From Clarkia xantiana subsp. parviflora (lineage: Eukaryota; Streptophyta; Magnoliopsida; Myrtales; Onagraceae), in contig JAPTYO010000002.1 in assembly GCA_036873135.1 (NCBI GenBank), positions 41,035,452 through 41,099,451 of the forward strand: a stretch of DNA of 64,000 nucleotides, given 5' to 3'. This document shows, piece by piece, positions 1 through 10,162 of this stretch. The first letter of the stretch is position 1. Each line of letters begins with the position of its first letter. The notes under the pieces were generated by a model that saw nothing but the letters and a program-made list of their open reading frames with translations, made no database searches and had not been told where the DNA came from. The position numbers and the translations under genes are program-made.

Positions 1-2
1 AG

Positions 3-1862
3 AGGGCCACCTCCTCATCGGCACCTTCGACTTTGGAGCAGATCAAGCGGGCCCGGGTGGAGAAGATGGAGCAGATCTTCAACACCAAGACTCCCGAGGA
101 AGGTAAACAGCTCCGCTTAGCAATTCGATTATACAGGAGGCGTATTCCCGAGGAGTTAATCCCCTCCGATAAGAAAGCCAGAATCGAAGGGATCAACCGT
201 ATCCTGCAAGGAGAGACTGCCCACCTCCTCAAGGCGGGTTACTACAATTATTACGGGAAGGACCAGTATCTCTCCCGTCGCGTCATCTGGTGTAAGGATC
301 CTGATCAACTTCCTGATTTTCTTTCTGAAGCTTCTCGTCCTCCAGCTGCAGGTCAATCGGGAGCTGGAGCTTCGGCGGAGGTGCCACACTCCGACGCCCG
401 GGTCGGAGAGCCCCTCCTTTCTCTTCCTGCTCCAGGAGGATCGGGGACTGAAGACGCCCCGACGGACGGCCAGTTCCGTCGGGTGATGTACCTGGATGTT
501 TCTCACTCTTCTGAGGAGGCGAGCGAGGGTCAGCCCCTGGTTCGTCGTCGGGGGGTGAGGCAGATCCCGCTGGAGCCGACACCCGAAGGGCTGCCTCTAT
601 CTTCCCCGGCACAACAGCATTCGCCGGTCTTGAGCCTGACTCCTGAGGGGACGACGGGTTCTCATGGCGGTTCGGAGGCCCGCACATCCGACACTCAGGG
701 CGTCGTTCCCCCTCTCCCCTTAGACGGGAGCTTCTACCAGCTTTACTCCCCCGACCAGGCGGCGGCTCCCTGGACTCAGATCGAGTCATTACGGGGGGTC
801 CCGCTGCGTCGGGATGATGTATCATCGGAACTGGGTCTGCACCTGCTGGCAGGTTCAGTTCCGCCGTCTATGAAGCTTCCGCTCTCCTTGGCTCGAGAGG
901 ACATCCACGGGGACATTCGCAACATGGCCGTTCGCCGCGTGGAGGTAAGGCTTTCTATTTTTACACTTAGTATATAAGGTAAAATGTTCTCGTGTACTGA
1001 CCTGTTCCTTTCTTTTCCACAGGAAATGGCGGACCAACACCGCTGTTTTGGGTATATCCTGGCCTTGGAGGAGGCCCTGGAGCAGGAGCAAGCCAAGGAG
1101 GCCCCCGAGGTCTTGGCCAAACTCAAGGAGGATCTGGCTGCCTCCGAATCAGCGAAGGGGAAGCTGGTTAAGGAGCAGGCCCTACTTAATCAGAAGACTC
1201 GGGACCTCCTGAGGCAGGTTCACGACTTCGAGCGGTTGTTGAAGCAGGAGCGACAAAAGCTCCAGGAAGAGCAGCAGGGGCGCGCGGAGGATCGGGACAG
1301 GCTTGTCCTCGAGAAGAAGGCCCTTGAGGACGCCAAGGCGGGGCTGGAGGCTGAAAAAGTCCTTCTCGCCAATCGGTCTCAACAGATGAAGCGGGAACTC
1401 GCTGAGTTTCCCGCCAAGCTGGCCGAGGCTGAGGCCAAGGGACGGGAAGATTATCGGGGCTCCGAGGCTTTCCAAGTGGACGCGGTAAAGTTCTGCACGG
1501 CGGAGGTGGAGACCACCTTGCTTAATGCCGTCGAGGAGCTCCATCTGGAGTATGGTGGTGCCATCGACTTCACCAAGTCTCAGACTCTCGCCCCCTTCGC
1601 GGAGAGGTATTTCAACCTTTCCGAGGAGAGCGACGGGGCCAACACCCCCGAGGGGGCTACGGGTGCTGAAGGCACGGTGGAGCCTCCAAGTGCAGACCTC
1701 CCGAAAACTGATCCCCCGACAATCGACTCTTCACCGGCTGACCTCCAAGAGTCCGATCCTCCCGCGGCCAATCTTCCAGGATCCGATCCTCCGACCGCGG
1801 ATCCTTCTGCCACAGACCTCGTGGACCCTGCTCCCCTCGACGCTGCCAAGGATCAAGCTTAA
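3..1862 (+). CDS. Tat retrotransposon antisense ORF (aORF), two exons, 5' partial
   Basis: Open from base 3, with no stop upstream in the window, so the true start lies further left. Exon 1 ends at 944 after ..RRVE. A 78-bp intron (945-1022) begins GTAAGG and ends TTTTCCACAG. Exon 2 resumes in phase 0 at GAA ATG GCG and ends TAA at 1860-1862. Without splicing the exon 1 frame stops at about 977. Exon 1 is rich in Pro/Ser/Gly with a basic N-terminal segment. The first ~110 residues of exon 2 are rich in Glu/Lys/Leu/Ala (coiled-coil-like), followed by a Pro/Asp/Ser tail with repeated SDPPxxxLP-like units (1690-1850). It lies antisense and convergent to gag-pol, the position of Tat-lineage aORFs. 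Function is unknown. The N-terminal half, where I would expect a 'putative gypsy type transposon' domain, is outside the window. Confidence 0.8.
945..1022 (+). other. Predicted spliceosomal intron in the aORF
   Basis: GT..AG borders (GAG|GTAAGG and TTTCCACAG|GAA) in AT-rich sequence between two GC-rich open segments. Removing it joins two phase-0 frames. Splicing is inferred from sequence only. Confidence 0.75.
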
Positions 1863-1952
1863 TAGCTTTATTTTCGAATCCTTGTAATTTCCTTCTTTTG
1901 CCGTGAACCTTTTAGATAATATCAATCTCTTTTGGTTCCGATTATCGCTGAA

Positions 1953-2263
1953 CCACTTAAGGTGAATTAACCCCGCCACTTAAGGCAATTCGATCATACC
2001 ACTTAGAGTGATTTCGACGCGTCACTTAAGACATTTTACCTACACCACTTAAGGCGATTTAATCGTGCCACTTAAGGCAATTTATCCACACCACTTAAAG
2101 CGATTTAATCGTGTCACTTAAGGCGAAACCACGCCACTTAAGGCGAAACCACGCCACTTAAGGCGAAACCACGCCACTTAAGGCGAAACCACGCCACTTA
2201 AGGCGAAACCATGCCACTTAAGGCGATTTAGCTACACCACTTAAGGCGATTTAAGCATACTTA
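1953..2263. repeat. Tandem repeat, 18-28-bp units around CACTTAAGGCGA
   Basis: About a dozen head-to-tail units share the core CACTTAAGGCGA. The central block (about 2120-2215) is a near-perfect 18-bp repeat (cgccacttaaggcgaaac); flanking units are 26-28 bp. It lies between the 3' end of pol (minus strand) and the end of the aORF, the usual place for Tat 3' UTR repeats. Confidence 0.9.
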
Positions 2264-2337
2264 GAATGATAAGTCTAAGCACAATCTGGTCGGAAGTAAC
2301 CTCTTTATTCATTGATGGCTCAAAACCTGTTTATATC

Positions 2338-2475
2338 GACTCAAAACGATAAACAACTTGCACCAATGAAGGCGACTTCGATAAACAACTTGCACCACTG
2401 AAGGCGACTTAATAAACAACTTGCACCACTGAAGGCGACTTAATAAACAACGTGCACCACAGAAGGCGACTTAAT
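2338..2475. repeat. Second tandem repeat in Tat 3' region, about 33-bp units x4
   Basis: Four units of the pattern ATAAACAACTTGCACCACTG followed by AAGGCGACTTA. It abuts the stop codon of the integrase frame at 2477. The AAGGCGA core is shared with the neighbouring repeat at 1953-2263, suggesting a common origin. Confidence 0.88.
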
Positions 2476-2476
2476 A

Positions 2477-5400
2477 TCAAGCATGACATTTCTTCAAGTG
2501 TTCGCCACTAAAAGAATGCTTCAACACATTGCCATCGAGGTCTTCCAACTTATACGCGTTTCGAGCTGGCATCCCCACGACCTTATAAGGCCCTTCCCAT
2601 TTTGGTGACATCTTGTTGATCCGATCCAAAAGGGTAAATTTGTTCCGACGCCAGACCAGTTCCCCGACAAAGAACTGTCGAGACTTGACTCGTCGATTAT
2701 AATATCGGGCTGTTGCCAAGAGTATCCGAGCCTGGGCCTCCTCGGCACTCCGCCTCTTCTCTTCGACCAAGTCCATGTCCAGACGCCTCATTTCATCATT
2801 CGACATAGGTTAGTAATACCTCGTCCGATGGGATGCCACAGGTATTTCGACGGGAGCAACTGCCTCCGTGCCATAAACAAGGCCAAACGGAGTCTCCCTG
2901 GTTGATCGTTTGGGTGTTGTTCTAACGGCCCAAAGCACATTTTCCAGCTCGTCCAGCCATTTGCCCTTCAAGGCATGGACCCTCTTCTTCAGGCCGTCCA
3001 TCACGATCTTGTTGGCTGATTCCACCTGTCCATTAGTTTGGGCATGATGGACAGAGGCTGTCCGATGCTCAATTTTCAGTTCCTCCAAGTACTCCTTCCA
3101 TTGGGCCCCCTTAAACGGGGGGCCGTTATCGTTGATCAATACCTTGGGGATCCTGTACCGGGATACGATATGGGTCTGGAGGAATTTGAGGATATGATTC
3201 CCCGTTGTCTTGGCCAACGCCTTAGCTTCTATCCACTTCGAGAAATAATCAATAGCCACGACTAAATATCGGCACTGACCTTTTGCAACTGGAAGGGGTC
3301 CCACCAAATCGATTCCCCATTGCGCGAAGGGCCAAGCACTCTTGATGGACGTCAGATCGGCCGCTGGAGCCACGATATTCGGGGCATGCCTCTGGCAAGC
3401 GTCACAGGATCGGACTAACATCGTTGCCTCCTTGTTCATCGAGGGCCAGTAATTGCCCAGGTTCAGCACTTTCCTCACGATGGATCGGGCCCCTTCATGA
3501 CAAGCCAAATATCCTTCGTGCACCTCCCTAAGGATCCGACTTGTGTCGGGCTCGGCCACGCATTTCAGATAAGGAGTTAAATACCCCATTTTGTACAGTT
3601 GATTGTCCACCATCACATAATTGGGCGCTATTCGGCGTATTTTGCCGGCTGCTACTTCGTCATCGGGGACTGCCCCCGTAGTCAGATACGCGACTATCGG
3701 GGTCATCCAAGTGGGCTCCTCCGATCTGATCTCAATGGCACATACCTCCGATTGATCGGTGGTTGATAGGATCACCTTCTCCAAGAAATGCACCTTCCGG
3801 CTTTCATCAAGGGGTGCCCCCAAGGCGAACTTGCTCAAGGCATCTGCTTCCACATTATCCTCCCTTGGGATCGCCTCAATATCGAAGCTCTTGAAACTCT
3901 CCTTCAAGGTTTGCACCTCGTGAAGATACTTTTTCATCATCGGGCTCTTTGCTTCGTATCGCCCCTGGACTTGTTTCACGATCAGGCTAGCATCGCACTT
4001 CACCTTTAAGTGACCAACTCCCGTTCCTTTAGCAATCTTGAGGCCAGTGATGAGAGCCTCATATTCAGCTTCATTGTTGGTGGCCCTAAATGTCAAGGCC
4101 AAGGAATATCGGAGGGGCTCGCCTCCGTCTGGTGGTATTAGTACGAACCCTGCTCCCGATCCTTCTGAATTTGAGGAGCCATCGGTATACATCTCCCAAG
4201 TATTTTCGGCGTCGGGCTGTTCTGACTGCTCTGTTATCGGGACTTCCATAGTTGCCCCCTCTACAGGGCCCGCTTCTTCTAGATCGGGGGCTGTAGACTC
4301 CGCTATGAAATCTGCCAACGCCTGGCCCTTAATTGCCGTTCTTGGAGCAAGGTGAATGCGGAACTCACTAAGCTCGACTGCCCATTTTACTAATCTCCCC
4401 GACGCATCAGGTCGGTTCAAAAAGGGTTTCAATGGCTGATTTGTCAGAAGGGTAATCTCATGCGCGTGGAAGTAAGGTCTCAGCTTCCGAGCAGTAACAA
4501 TCAACGCATAAAGATACTTCTCAACGGCGGGATAATTAATTTCAGACTTGGCGAGTGCCTTGCTTACATAATAGACGGGGACTTGGCTACCCTCTACAAT
4601 TTTCACTAAGACAGAGCTAACAGCAAATTCAGAAACAGCCAAATACAGATAGAGTGGCTCGCCTGGGATGGGCTTCGCAAGTGGCGGGAGGGTGCGGAGG
4701 TGCTGCTTGAGTGCCTGGAACGCCTCCTCGCACTCGGCAGTCCAATCGAACTTCTTATTGGCCCTCAGCACTTCAAAGAACGGCATGGATCGGTCGCTTG
4801 CCTTGGACAGGAAGCGATTCATCGTGGCCAATCGGCCATTCAGCACCTGCACCTCCCGATGGTTCGTCGGGGACTTCATCTCCTCGATCGCGTTCAGCTT
4901 CTCAGGGTTCACCTTGATTCCCCTCTGGCTCACCATGAAGCCCAGAAACTTCCCTGAGTGCACTCCGAAGGCACACTTGGTCGGATTCAAGCGAACTTGA
5001 TGAAGCCTCATCCTCGAACGCTGTGGCTAAGTTGTGAACATGTTCCTTGGCCTGTCGGGACTTCACTAGCATATCGTCCACATAGGCCTCCATCGTTTTC
5101 CCCAACATATCCCCGAACAACTTGTTCACCATCCTCTGGTAAGTTGTACCTGCATTGATCAATCCAAAGGGCATAACATCGTAATGATAGATGTCACTAT
5201 CAGCATAAAAGGCGGTGTGGGGGGCATCCTCCTTGGACATCTTGATCTGATTGTAGCCAGAGTAGGCATCCATAAAGCTCAGCAACTCATGTCCCGATGT
5301 AGCATCCACCAGCTGGTCGATCCTCGGGAGCGGATAGCAATCCTTCGGGCATGCTTTGTTCAGGTCGCGGAAATCGACACACATCCGCCACGTGCCATTG

Positions 5401-5786
5401 CTCTTCTTCACCAGGACTGGGTTGGCGACCCAGGTCTGGAATCGGAGCTCCTAAATGAATCCAGCATCGAGCAATCTGCCCACCTCATGCTGGATCGCGA
5501 TCTTCTTGTCGGCACCCATTGGGCGCCTTCTCTGTGTGATCGGCTTGATCGTGGGGTCAATCTTCAGCTCATGAGTAATCACATCGGGGCTGATTCCTGG
5601 CATGTCACTCGGGGACCAGGCAAATAGCTCCTTGAATTCCATCAACAGATCAATCAGTTCTCGGGCCGTCTCCTCAGTTAGAGCGGACCCGATTTTCACC
5701 TTCCTCTGAGGTCCATCAATTTCGACCTCCTTCAAATCCTCCATCGGGGCGGGACGCCCAAACTCCTCTCTGGGATCAGCATCAGT
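2477..5786 (-). pseudogene. Tat pol remnant: RT, dual RNase H, integrase
   Basis: Reading downward: an N-terminal pol stretch (5786-5451); the RT core with WRMCVDFRDLNKACPK, MPFGL and the catalytic YVDD (in EAYVDDMLVKS, about 5070); gypsy RNase H; a second RNase H (WEMYTDGSS..., D, E and D positions visible, about 4190-3800); and integrase with an HHCC-type finger (H..H..CDACQ), core D (WGIDLVGP), D (LINDNGPPF) and E (QVESANK), then a C-terminal domain with RNKFTLLDR and KWEGPYKV. Breaks: in-frame TAG at 5453-5451; a one-base frameshift near 5010 (HNLATAFE continues in another frame at MRLHQVRLNPTK); TAA at 2812-2810 before the integrase tail (2806-2477). Domain residues look otherwise intact, so inactivation is probably recent. 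Confidence 0.93.
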
Positions 5787-8048
5787 CTAGAGAACGGTCA
5801 TAACCTCCTGATTCCTCCTTCGAGTGGCATTGACATAGCACCTCCTGGAAGCCACCTGATCGCCCTGGACCTCCCCGATTCCATGGTCGGTCGGGAACTT
5901 CATCTTCTGATGGACAGTTGAGGCAATTGCCCCCAGCGGGTTGATGGTGGTCCTCCCGATAATGGCATTGTAAGTCCCCGCGGACTCGACCACCACGAAT
6001 TCCACGTTCCTCTTCTCTGACTTCCAACCGCTACCGAATTCAACCGGTAAGGTAATCATCTCCACTGGGTAAGAGGTAGACCCAGAAAATCCGACCATCG
6101 GGAAGTCCGCAGGCTTCAAGTCCTTCTTGGTTTTCCCCATGGCCTGCAGCGCATGCATGAACAAAATGTCGGAGGAGCTCCCTCCATCTATCAAGATTCG
6201 CTTCATCTCGTACCCATCCACATTCAGGGTCACGACCAAAGCATCATCGTGCGGGGTCTCCACACCTATCAGGTCCTCTGCTGAGAAGGGAATCACCATT
6301 TCTTCTTTCAGAGTCCAATTTCGGGCCCTCTTGTCCAGCACCACAGCAATGGGAATTCGAGAAGCATAGACCTCCCGAGACGCCGTGGTATCTCCTCCCA
6401 CAGCAAGTCCCCCATGAATCACATTAATTGTCCCCCGCTTCTCCTTGCGGGCATTGGAAGACTCAGGCTTATCTTTCTTCGGGGATCGACCGCGGGATCG
6501 GGAACGGGACCGCGATCGGGACCGGGAATGGGATCGGCTCCATTGGCCAGCCACAAATTCCTTGAGCTTTCCCTTCTGGATCAGCCTCTCAGTCTCCTTC
6601 TTCAACTCCCGACAATGGTTAGTGTCGTGACCGTTGGCACGATGAAAGCAACAATAACGATCAGTGCGGGCTCCCATGAACTCTCCATCTTTTTTCGGGG
6701 GGTACCTAGTGATACCCTGTCGGTCCATCACCGCCAACACGGCACCCATGGAGCAAATGAGATGAGTGTAATGGTCCTCCCGTTTGTCCGACCTCGAGGG
6801 ACGCTTGTCTTCCCATCGATCGGGACGGCCTCGACCCCGACTATTCTCGGGTTTATCCTTTCTCCTGCGATCGTCCGAGGGCTTGAACGACTGCTTCCCC
6901 TTGATCGATTTTGGAGGATCGAGGTCTCCGGCAGCTATCTTCGACTCCTGGACGTCGATTTGCTGCTTCACCCTCTTCTGCAGCGCCTCCATGTTCCACA
7001 CAGCCTTCTCAGCCACGCTGTGCATCAGGTCGGAACCATATGGTGTTGTCAGGTTCCGAATGAAGGTGCGGATGGTCTCTCCCTCCGACATTTCCTCATC
7101 AATCTCGGCCACGCTGGCAGTGTATCTTTGATAGTAATGCGCCAGCGACTCGTCGGGCCTCTGTACCACTTCAGCCAGGGACCTCGCGCTTTTCAGGAGA
7201 CGTCGACGGCCCTGGTACTGCTGGATGAAGCGATCATGCATCTAGGTCCAGCTAGAGATGCACCCTGGGGGAAGGCTGAAGAACCACGTCAGGGCCCTCT
7301 CACCAAGTGTGCCTGGGAACAGAACGCACACTATATCGTCATTCGGGGCTCTGCCTAGACAAGCCATGACATGCTTCTGGACATGGCGATCTGGATCTCC
7401 CTCGCCATCATACTCCTTGATTGTCGGGATACCCAGCCCTGGCGGGGCCGTGGTGTTCACCAATTGGGGGACAAAGGGATGAGTGGATCGATCCCTCAGC
7501 TCTGACATCATCTTCTTCTGGTCTCCCATACAGATGTTCACGATCTTCACCACCTGGTCGGGGGTGATAGGACCATTAAGAGGGATGGTCCTATGCTGCA
7601 TCGGTCCAGGCCCATCAATCACGAACGGCTCCGGCTGAGCGGGCTCCTTGCCCTTGTCCTGGTGCTCGGGTTGGGCCTCCTGTTCGTCCCGATTCTCCCT
7701 CGGCGGAGGCAACTCCTCCTTCTTCTTCTTGGCGGCCTCCCTTCGATCCAGGAGAGCCTCCATAGCCTCCAAGAATATTGGCATAGCATCCATTACAATC
7801 TTTGCCAAGTCCGGCTTTGTAGGTTCATCCTGGTCCCTTCTCGGGATCTCTTCCCGGCTCTCCGACGAGTTTCGAATGGAATCTTCGCGATCATCATGAT
7901 GCCCCCCTGTTTGGGAAACAGCAGGGGGAGGATCATTCCGATCAACAGTGCGCTCCGGCGGCCCTGAATTCAGAGCAGGGTGGCGGGAACCGCCGGATTG
8001 TCCTTGTCTCTTCTTTTGCTTGCCAGCCATCGATCGGGTAGAAGCCAT
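5787..8048 (-). pseudogene. Tat gag and protease remnant
   Basis: Starts at ATG 8048 (MASTRSMAGKQKKRQGQ), 37 bases inside the 5' LTR end at 8086. It contains a retrotransposon-gag core (HDRFIQQYQGRR..., DESLAHYYQRY, about 7240-7000), a basic Arg/Asp-rich linker, a CHHC zinc knuckle (CCFHRANGHDTNHC, about 6610-6655), an Arg/Ser dipeptide run (about 6480-6540) and a retropepsin with the Tat-style active site LIDGGSSSDILF (about 6190). It is broken by TAG at 7244-7242 (after ISSWT) and TAG at 5789-5787, both in frame. The second lies between the protease and RT parts; whether it was ever a programmed stop cannot be told, but the other breaks argue for decay. Confidence 0.92.
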
Positions 8049-8066
8049 TTTTGCTTTTTGTTACGA

Positions 8067-8084
8067 TTCCCACAGACAGCGCCA
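8067..8084 (-). promoter_or_regulatory. Primer binding site of the Tat element
   Basis: On the minus strand TGGCGCTGTCTGTGGGAA starts one base after the LTR end, the usual PBS position. The TGGCGC start is typical of plant gypsy PBSs. The tRNA species was not identified. Confidence 0.8.
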
Positions 8085-8085
8085 A

Positions 8086-8837
8086 TGTTGGATCACGGTT
8101 GGAACTCCGGTACGTTCTTGACGGAAGTCCGAACTCCTTCGCTCCAAGTAATCCTGCAAGAAGGGGATAGACCGGGCGGTGACCCAGAATCCCTCTCCGA
8201 TGCTTAAATGAGTATCTCGATGTAGGCAAGCAAGTATCAGTATGTAAGTGTATGAACGTATCAATCCTGAGGTAACTCCTTCCTTTATATAGGGGAGGGG
8301 TCACCTCAGTTACCTGTTGGGATAACTGCCACGTTCCGTTTATCTCGGCCAGTAGCCCACGTTCCGTCTTTTCAGGCCACTTTCCCACTACGCTGATAGT
8401 GGGCGTGTTTCTCGGCCTCGTCCTCTGGTGGCAAGTCCCGACGGATGTCGGGGACTCCAGAGTTATCTCCTTTGGTTACCGCTCGGGGCCCCTCGTCATC
8501 GGGACAGGACCAACATTCTCAGGGATTCAATATCGGGGCCTACTCAAAGGCATATCATCGGGGCCTACTTAAAGGCATAACCATCGGGGCCTACTTAAAG
8601 GCATAACCATCGGGAGCGTATAGCTCATATGTCGAGACCGACCTTGTCGGGACCCCTCGCATTAGTCCTCTAAGCCTCTTTTGGAGCCAAGTGGGCCTAC
8701 TTCACCGTTTACTTCGTCGTTAATGGGCCTAACGGCTATGTTGAAACCCATCGGTTAGCACATTAAAGTAAAGAGGTATCAACGTAATTAGCACAGTAGT
8801 TTAGTGTGTTAGCACAGTATTTCGCACATTCCTAACA
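8086..8837 (-). repeat. 5' LTR of the Tat element (752 bp)
   Basis: TGTT..AACA termini, adjacent to the PBS. A TATA-like CTATATAAAGG lies on the minus strand near 8283-8293. A tandem block of about 30-bp units (ATCGGGGCCTACTTAAAGGC) occupies about 8530-8607. The outer edge at 8837 is inferred from the TG/CA rule alone, because the partner LTR is outside the window. A related LTR, opposite in orientation, occurs at 63732-64000. Confidence 0.8.
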
Positions 8838-9416
8838 TGAATCAAATTAGAGACTGCTCCAAAAGAGAAGGATACATAATCGTTAAAAGACATGACCTTG
8901 AAAATTCTAATGGCAGCTACCAAATAGCAAGATTGAATATGTTCACCGAACAATCTCATTCTACTTAAACTTGGTTATCAAATCATCCACACAAGTTAAA
9001 TATGTTGAAATTATAGAAGAATGAGAATTGTATTATTGATGTTATTTAGGGTTGAGTACATGTACCTATATATATAGATACAAGACTATATCTATAGCAA
9101 TATAATAAGAAACATAATCTGATAATATACTAAGAATATATCTATTCCTAATCTAGATATATTTAAATATAATAAGATATATTTATCTCTAATATATCTT
9201 ATTCCCTTATAGAAATATTAACCTAGTGTGATAGTGAAGCAGCAGAGTTATTAGTGTGTTAGCACCCATTAAGGAGATTTCTTAAAATTACATGACAATT
9301 CTATGGAATCGGTTCATCTTCTTATATGTAAATTCATCCAACCTACTATATATGGTGGAGACCTGAGATGGGCTCTGATCACCCTTATTTCTCATCTCCT
9401 CCCCTCTTTTCCCATA
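8838..9416. other. AT-rich intergenic stretch with possible LTR remnant
   Basis: No coding signal. A segment from about 9003 to 9218 begins TGTTGAAATTATAGAAG, contains TATATATA, and resembles the compact AT-rich solo LTR of a copia element, but no clear CA end or TSD is visible. A direct repeat TTAGTGTGTTAGCAC occurs at about 8808 and 9250; its origin is unclear. Confidence 0.3.
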
Positions 9417-9421
9417 TCCCC

Positions 9422-10162
9422 TAATAGGTAATATTATATTTTTAAGGGTTAATAACTAAAAAACTGTCCAAGGTTTACCCTATGTTAAAATTAGGTATCT
9501 GAAGTTTGAAATGTTAAAATGAACTGTCCCAAGTTTCATTTTTGTTGAAATTTGGTGTCTCTACGCGTCTTTTCATCTCCATTCAATTATTTTCATCAAC
9601 ACACACACCCACTCATAATCCATCACTATTTACTTTTCACAAAATCGTCAAATTTCACCCAAAAATTGAACATTAAAAACAAAGTTTCTAGAAGAGTGGT
9701 GTGGAGCCACTTTCCAAGGACAACAGAGCGAGATTTACTTGCGCGGATGCGACCAACTTATTAGGTGACGGTCCCGGCAAGATGACGATAATGGAGTGTG
9801 TATGGGAGCTCGAATTTGACAGACGGTTTCGTCGGAATTGACTTCTCTAAAGTAATCACACTGAGACACCACATTTTAACAAATTTGAAACCCTGGACAT
9901 TGCAGTTTAACATTTGAAACTTCAGACACCTAATTTTAACATAGGGTAAACCTTGGACAGTTTTTTAGTTATTAACCCTATTTTTAATAGGTAATATTAT
10001 ATTCTTGTTGTCTTGAATAATTTGTTTACAATACATCAGAATATATATACAAGTGTATCATTGTAGATAAGGAAACTAAGTAATTCAAAATATATACATA
10101 CCTAAACCAGAAGCTCCTAAATATAGATTGATTACCTACCATTATTAGATAATTTCCTAATA
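9422..10162 (-). repeat. 3' LTR of the copia element, interrupted by a MULE and with a duplicated end
   Basis: Without the MULE and its TSD this LTR is about 199 bp versus 179 bp for the 5' LTR. The excess is a tandem duplication of the terminal ~21 bases (taataggtaatattatatt occurs at 9422 and again at 9985). The MULE sits exactly in this duplicated end. Confidence 0.88.
9446..9978. mobile_element. 533-bp non-autonomous Mutator-like element (MULE-MITE), copy 1
   Basis: Long terminal inverted repeats of about 110 bp starting GGGTTAATAACTAAAAAACT and flanked by the 9-bp TSD tatttttaa (9437-9445 and 9979-9987), the Mutator signature. The interior has no transposase. A second copy of identical length and inverted orientation is at 62662-63194. 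Confidence 0.95.

Larger units (their letters stand above)
1..8837 (-). mobile_element. Ty3/gypsy Tat-lineage LTR retrotransposon, 3' end outside window
   Basis: Read on the minus strand the order is 5' LTR (8086-8837), PBS, gag, protease, RT, two RNase H domains, integrase, tandem-repeat 3' region, then an ORF on the opposite strand running off the window start. The dual RNase H (a gypsy-type domain followed by a second domain beginning WEMYTDGSSNSEGSGAG) and an antisense ORF between pol and the 3' LTR are known hallmarks of the Tat lineage (Retand/Ogre relatives). Tandem repeats between pol and the 3' LTR are also described for Retand-type elements. The polyprotein is disabled by four stops and one frameshift. 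The 3' LTR must lie left of base 1, so TSDs cannot be checked. Confidence 0.93.

Noticed and set aside
6414..7358. 314-aa plus-strand frame opposite Tat gag
   Set aside because: Shadow of the real gag on the minus strand; no domain. The true antisense ORF is at 3-1862.
8838..9416. Host gene promoter or UTR between the Tat and copia elements
   Set aside because: No open frame or gene-like signal; better seen as AT-rich DNA with a possible LTR remnant.
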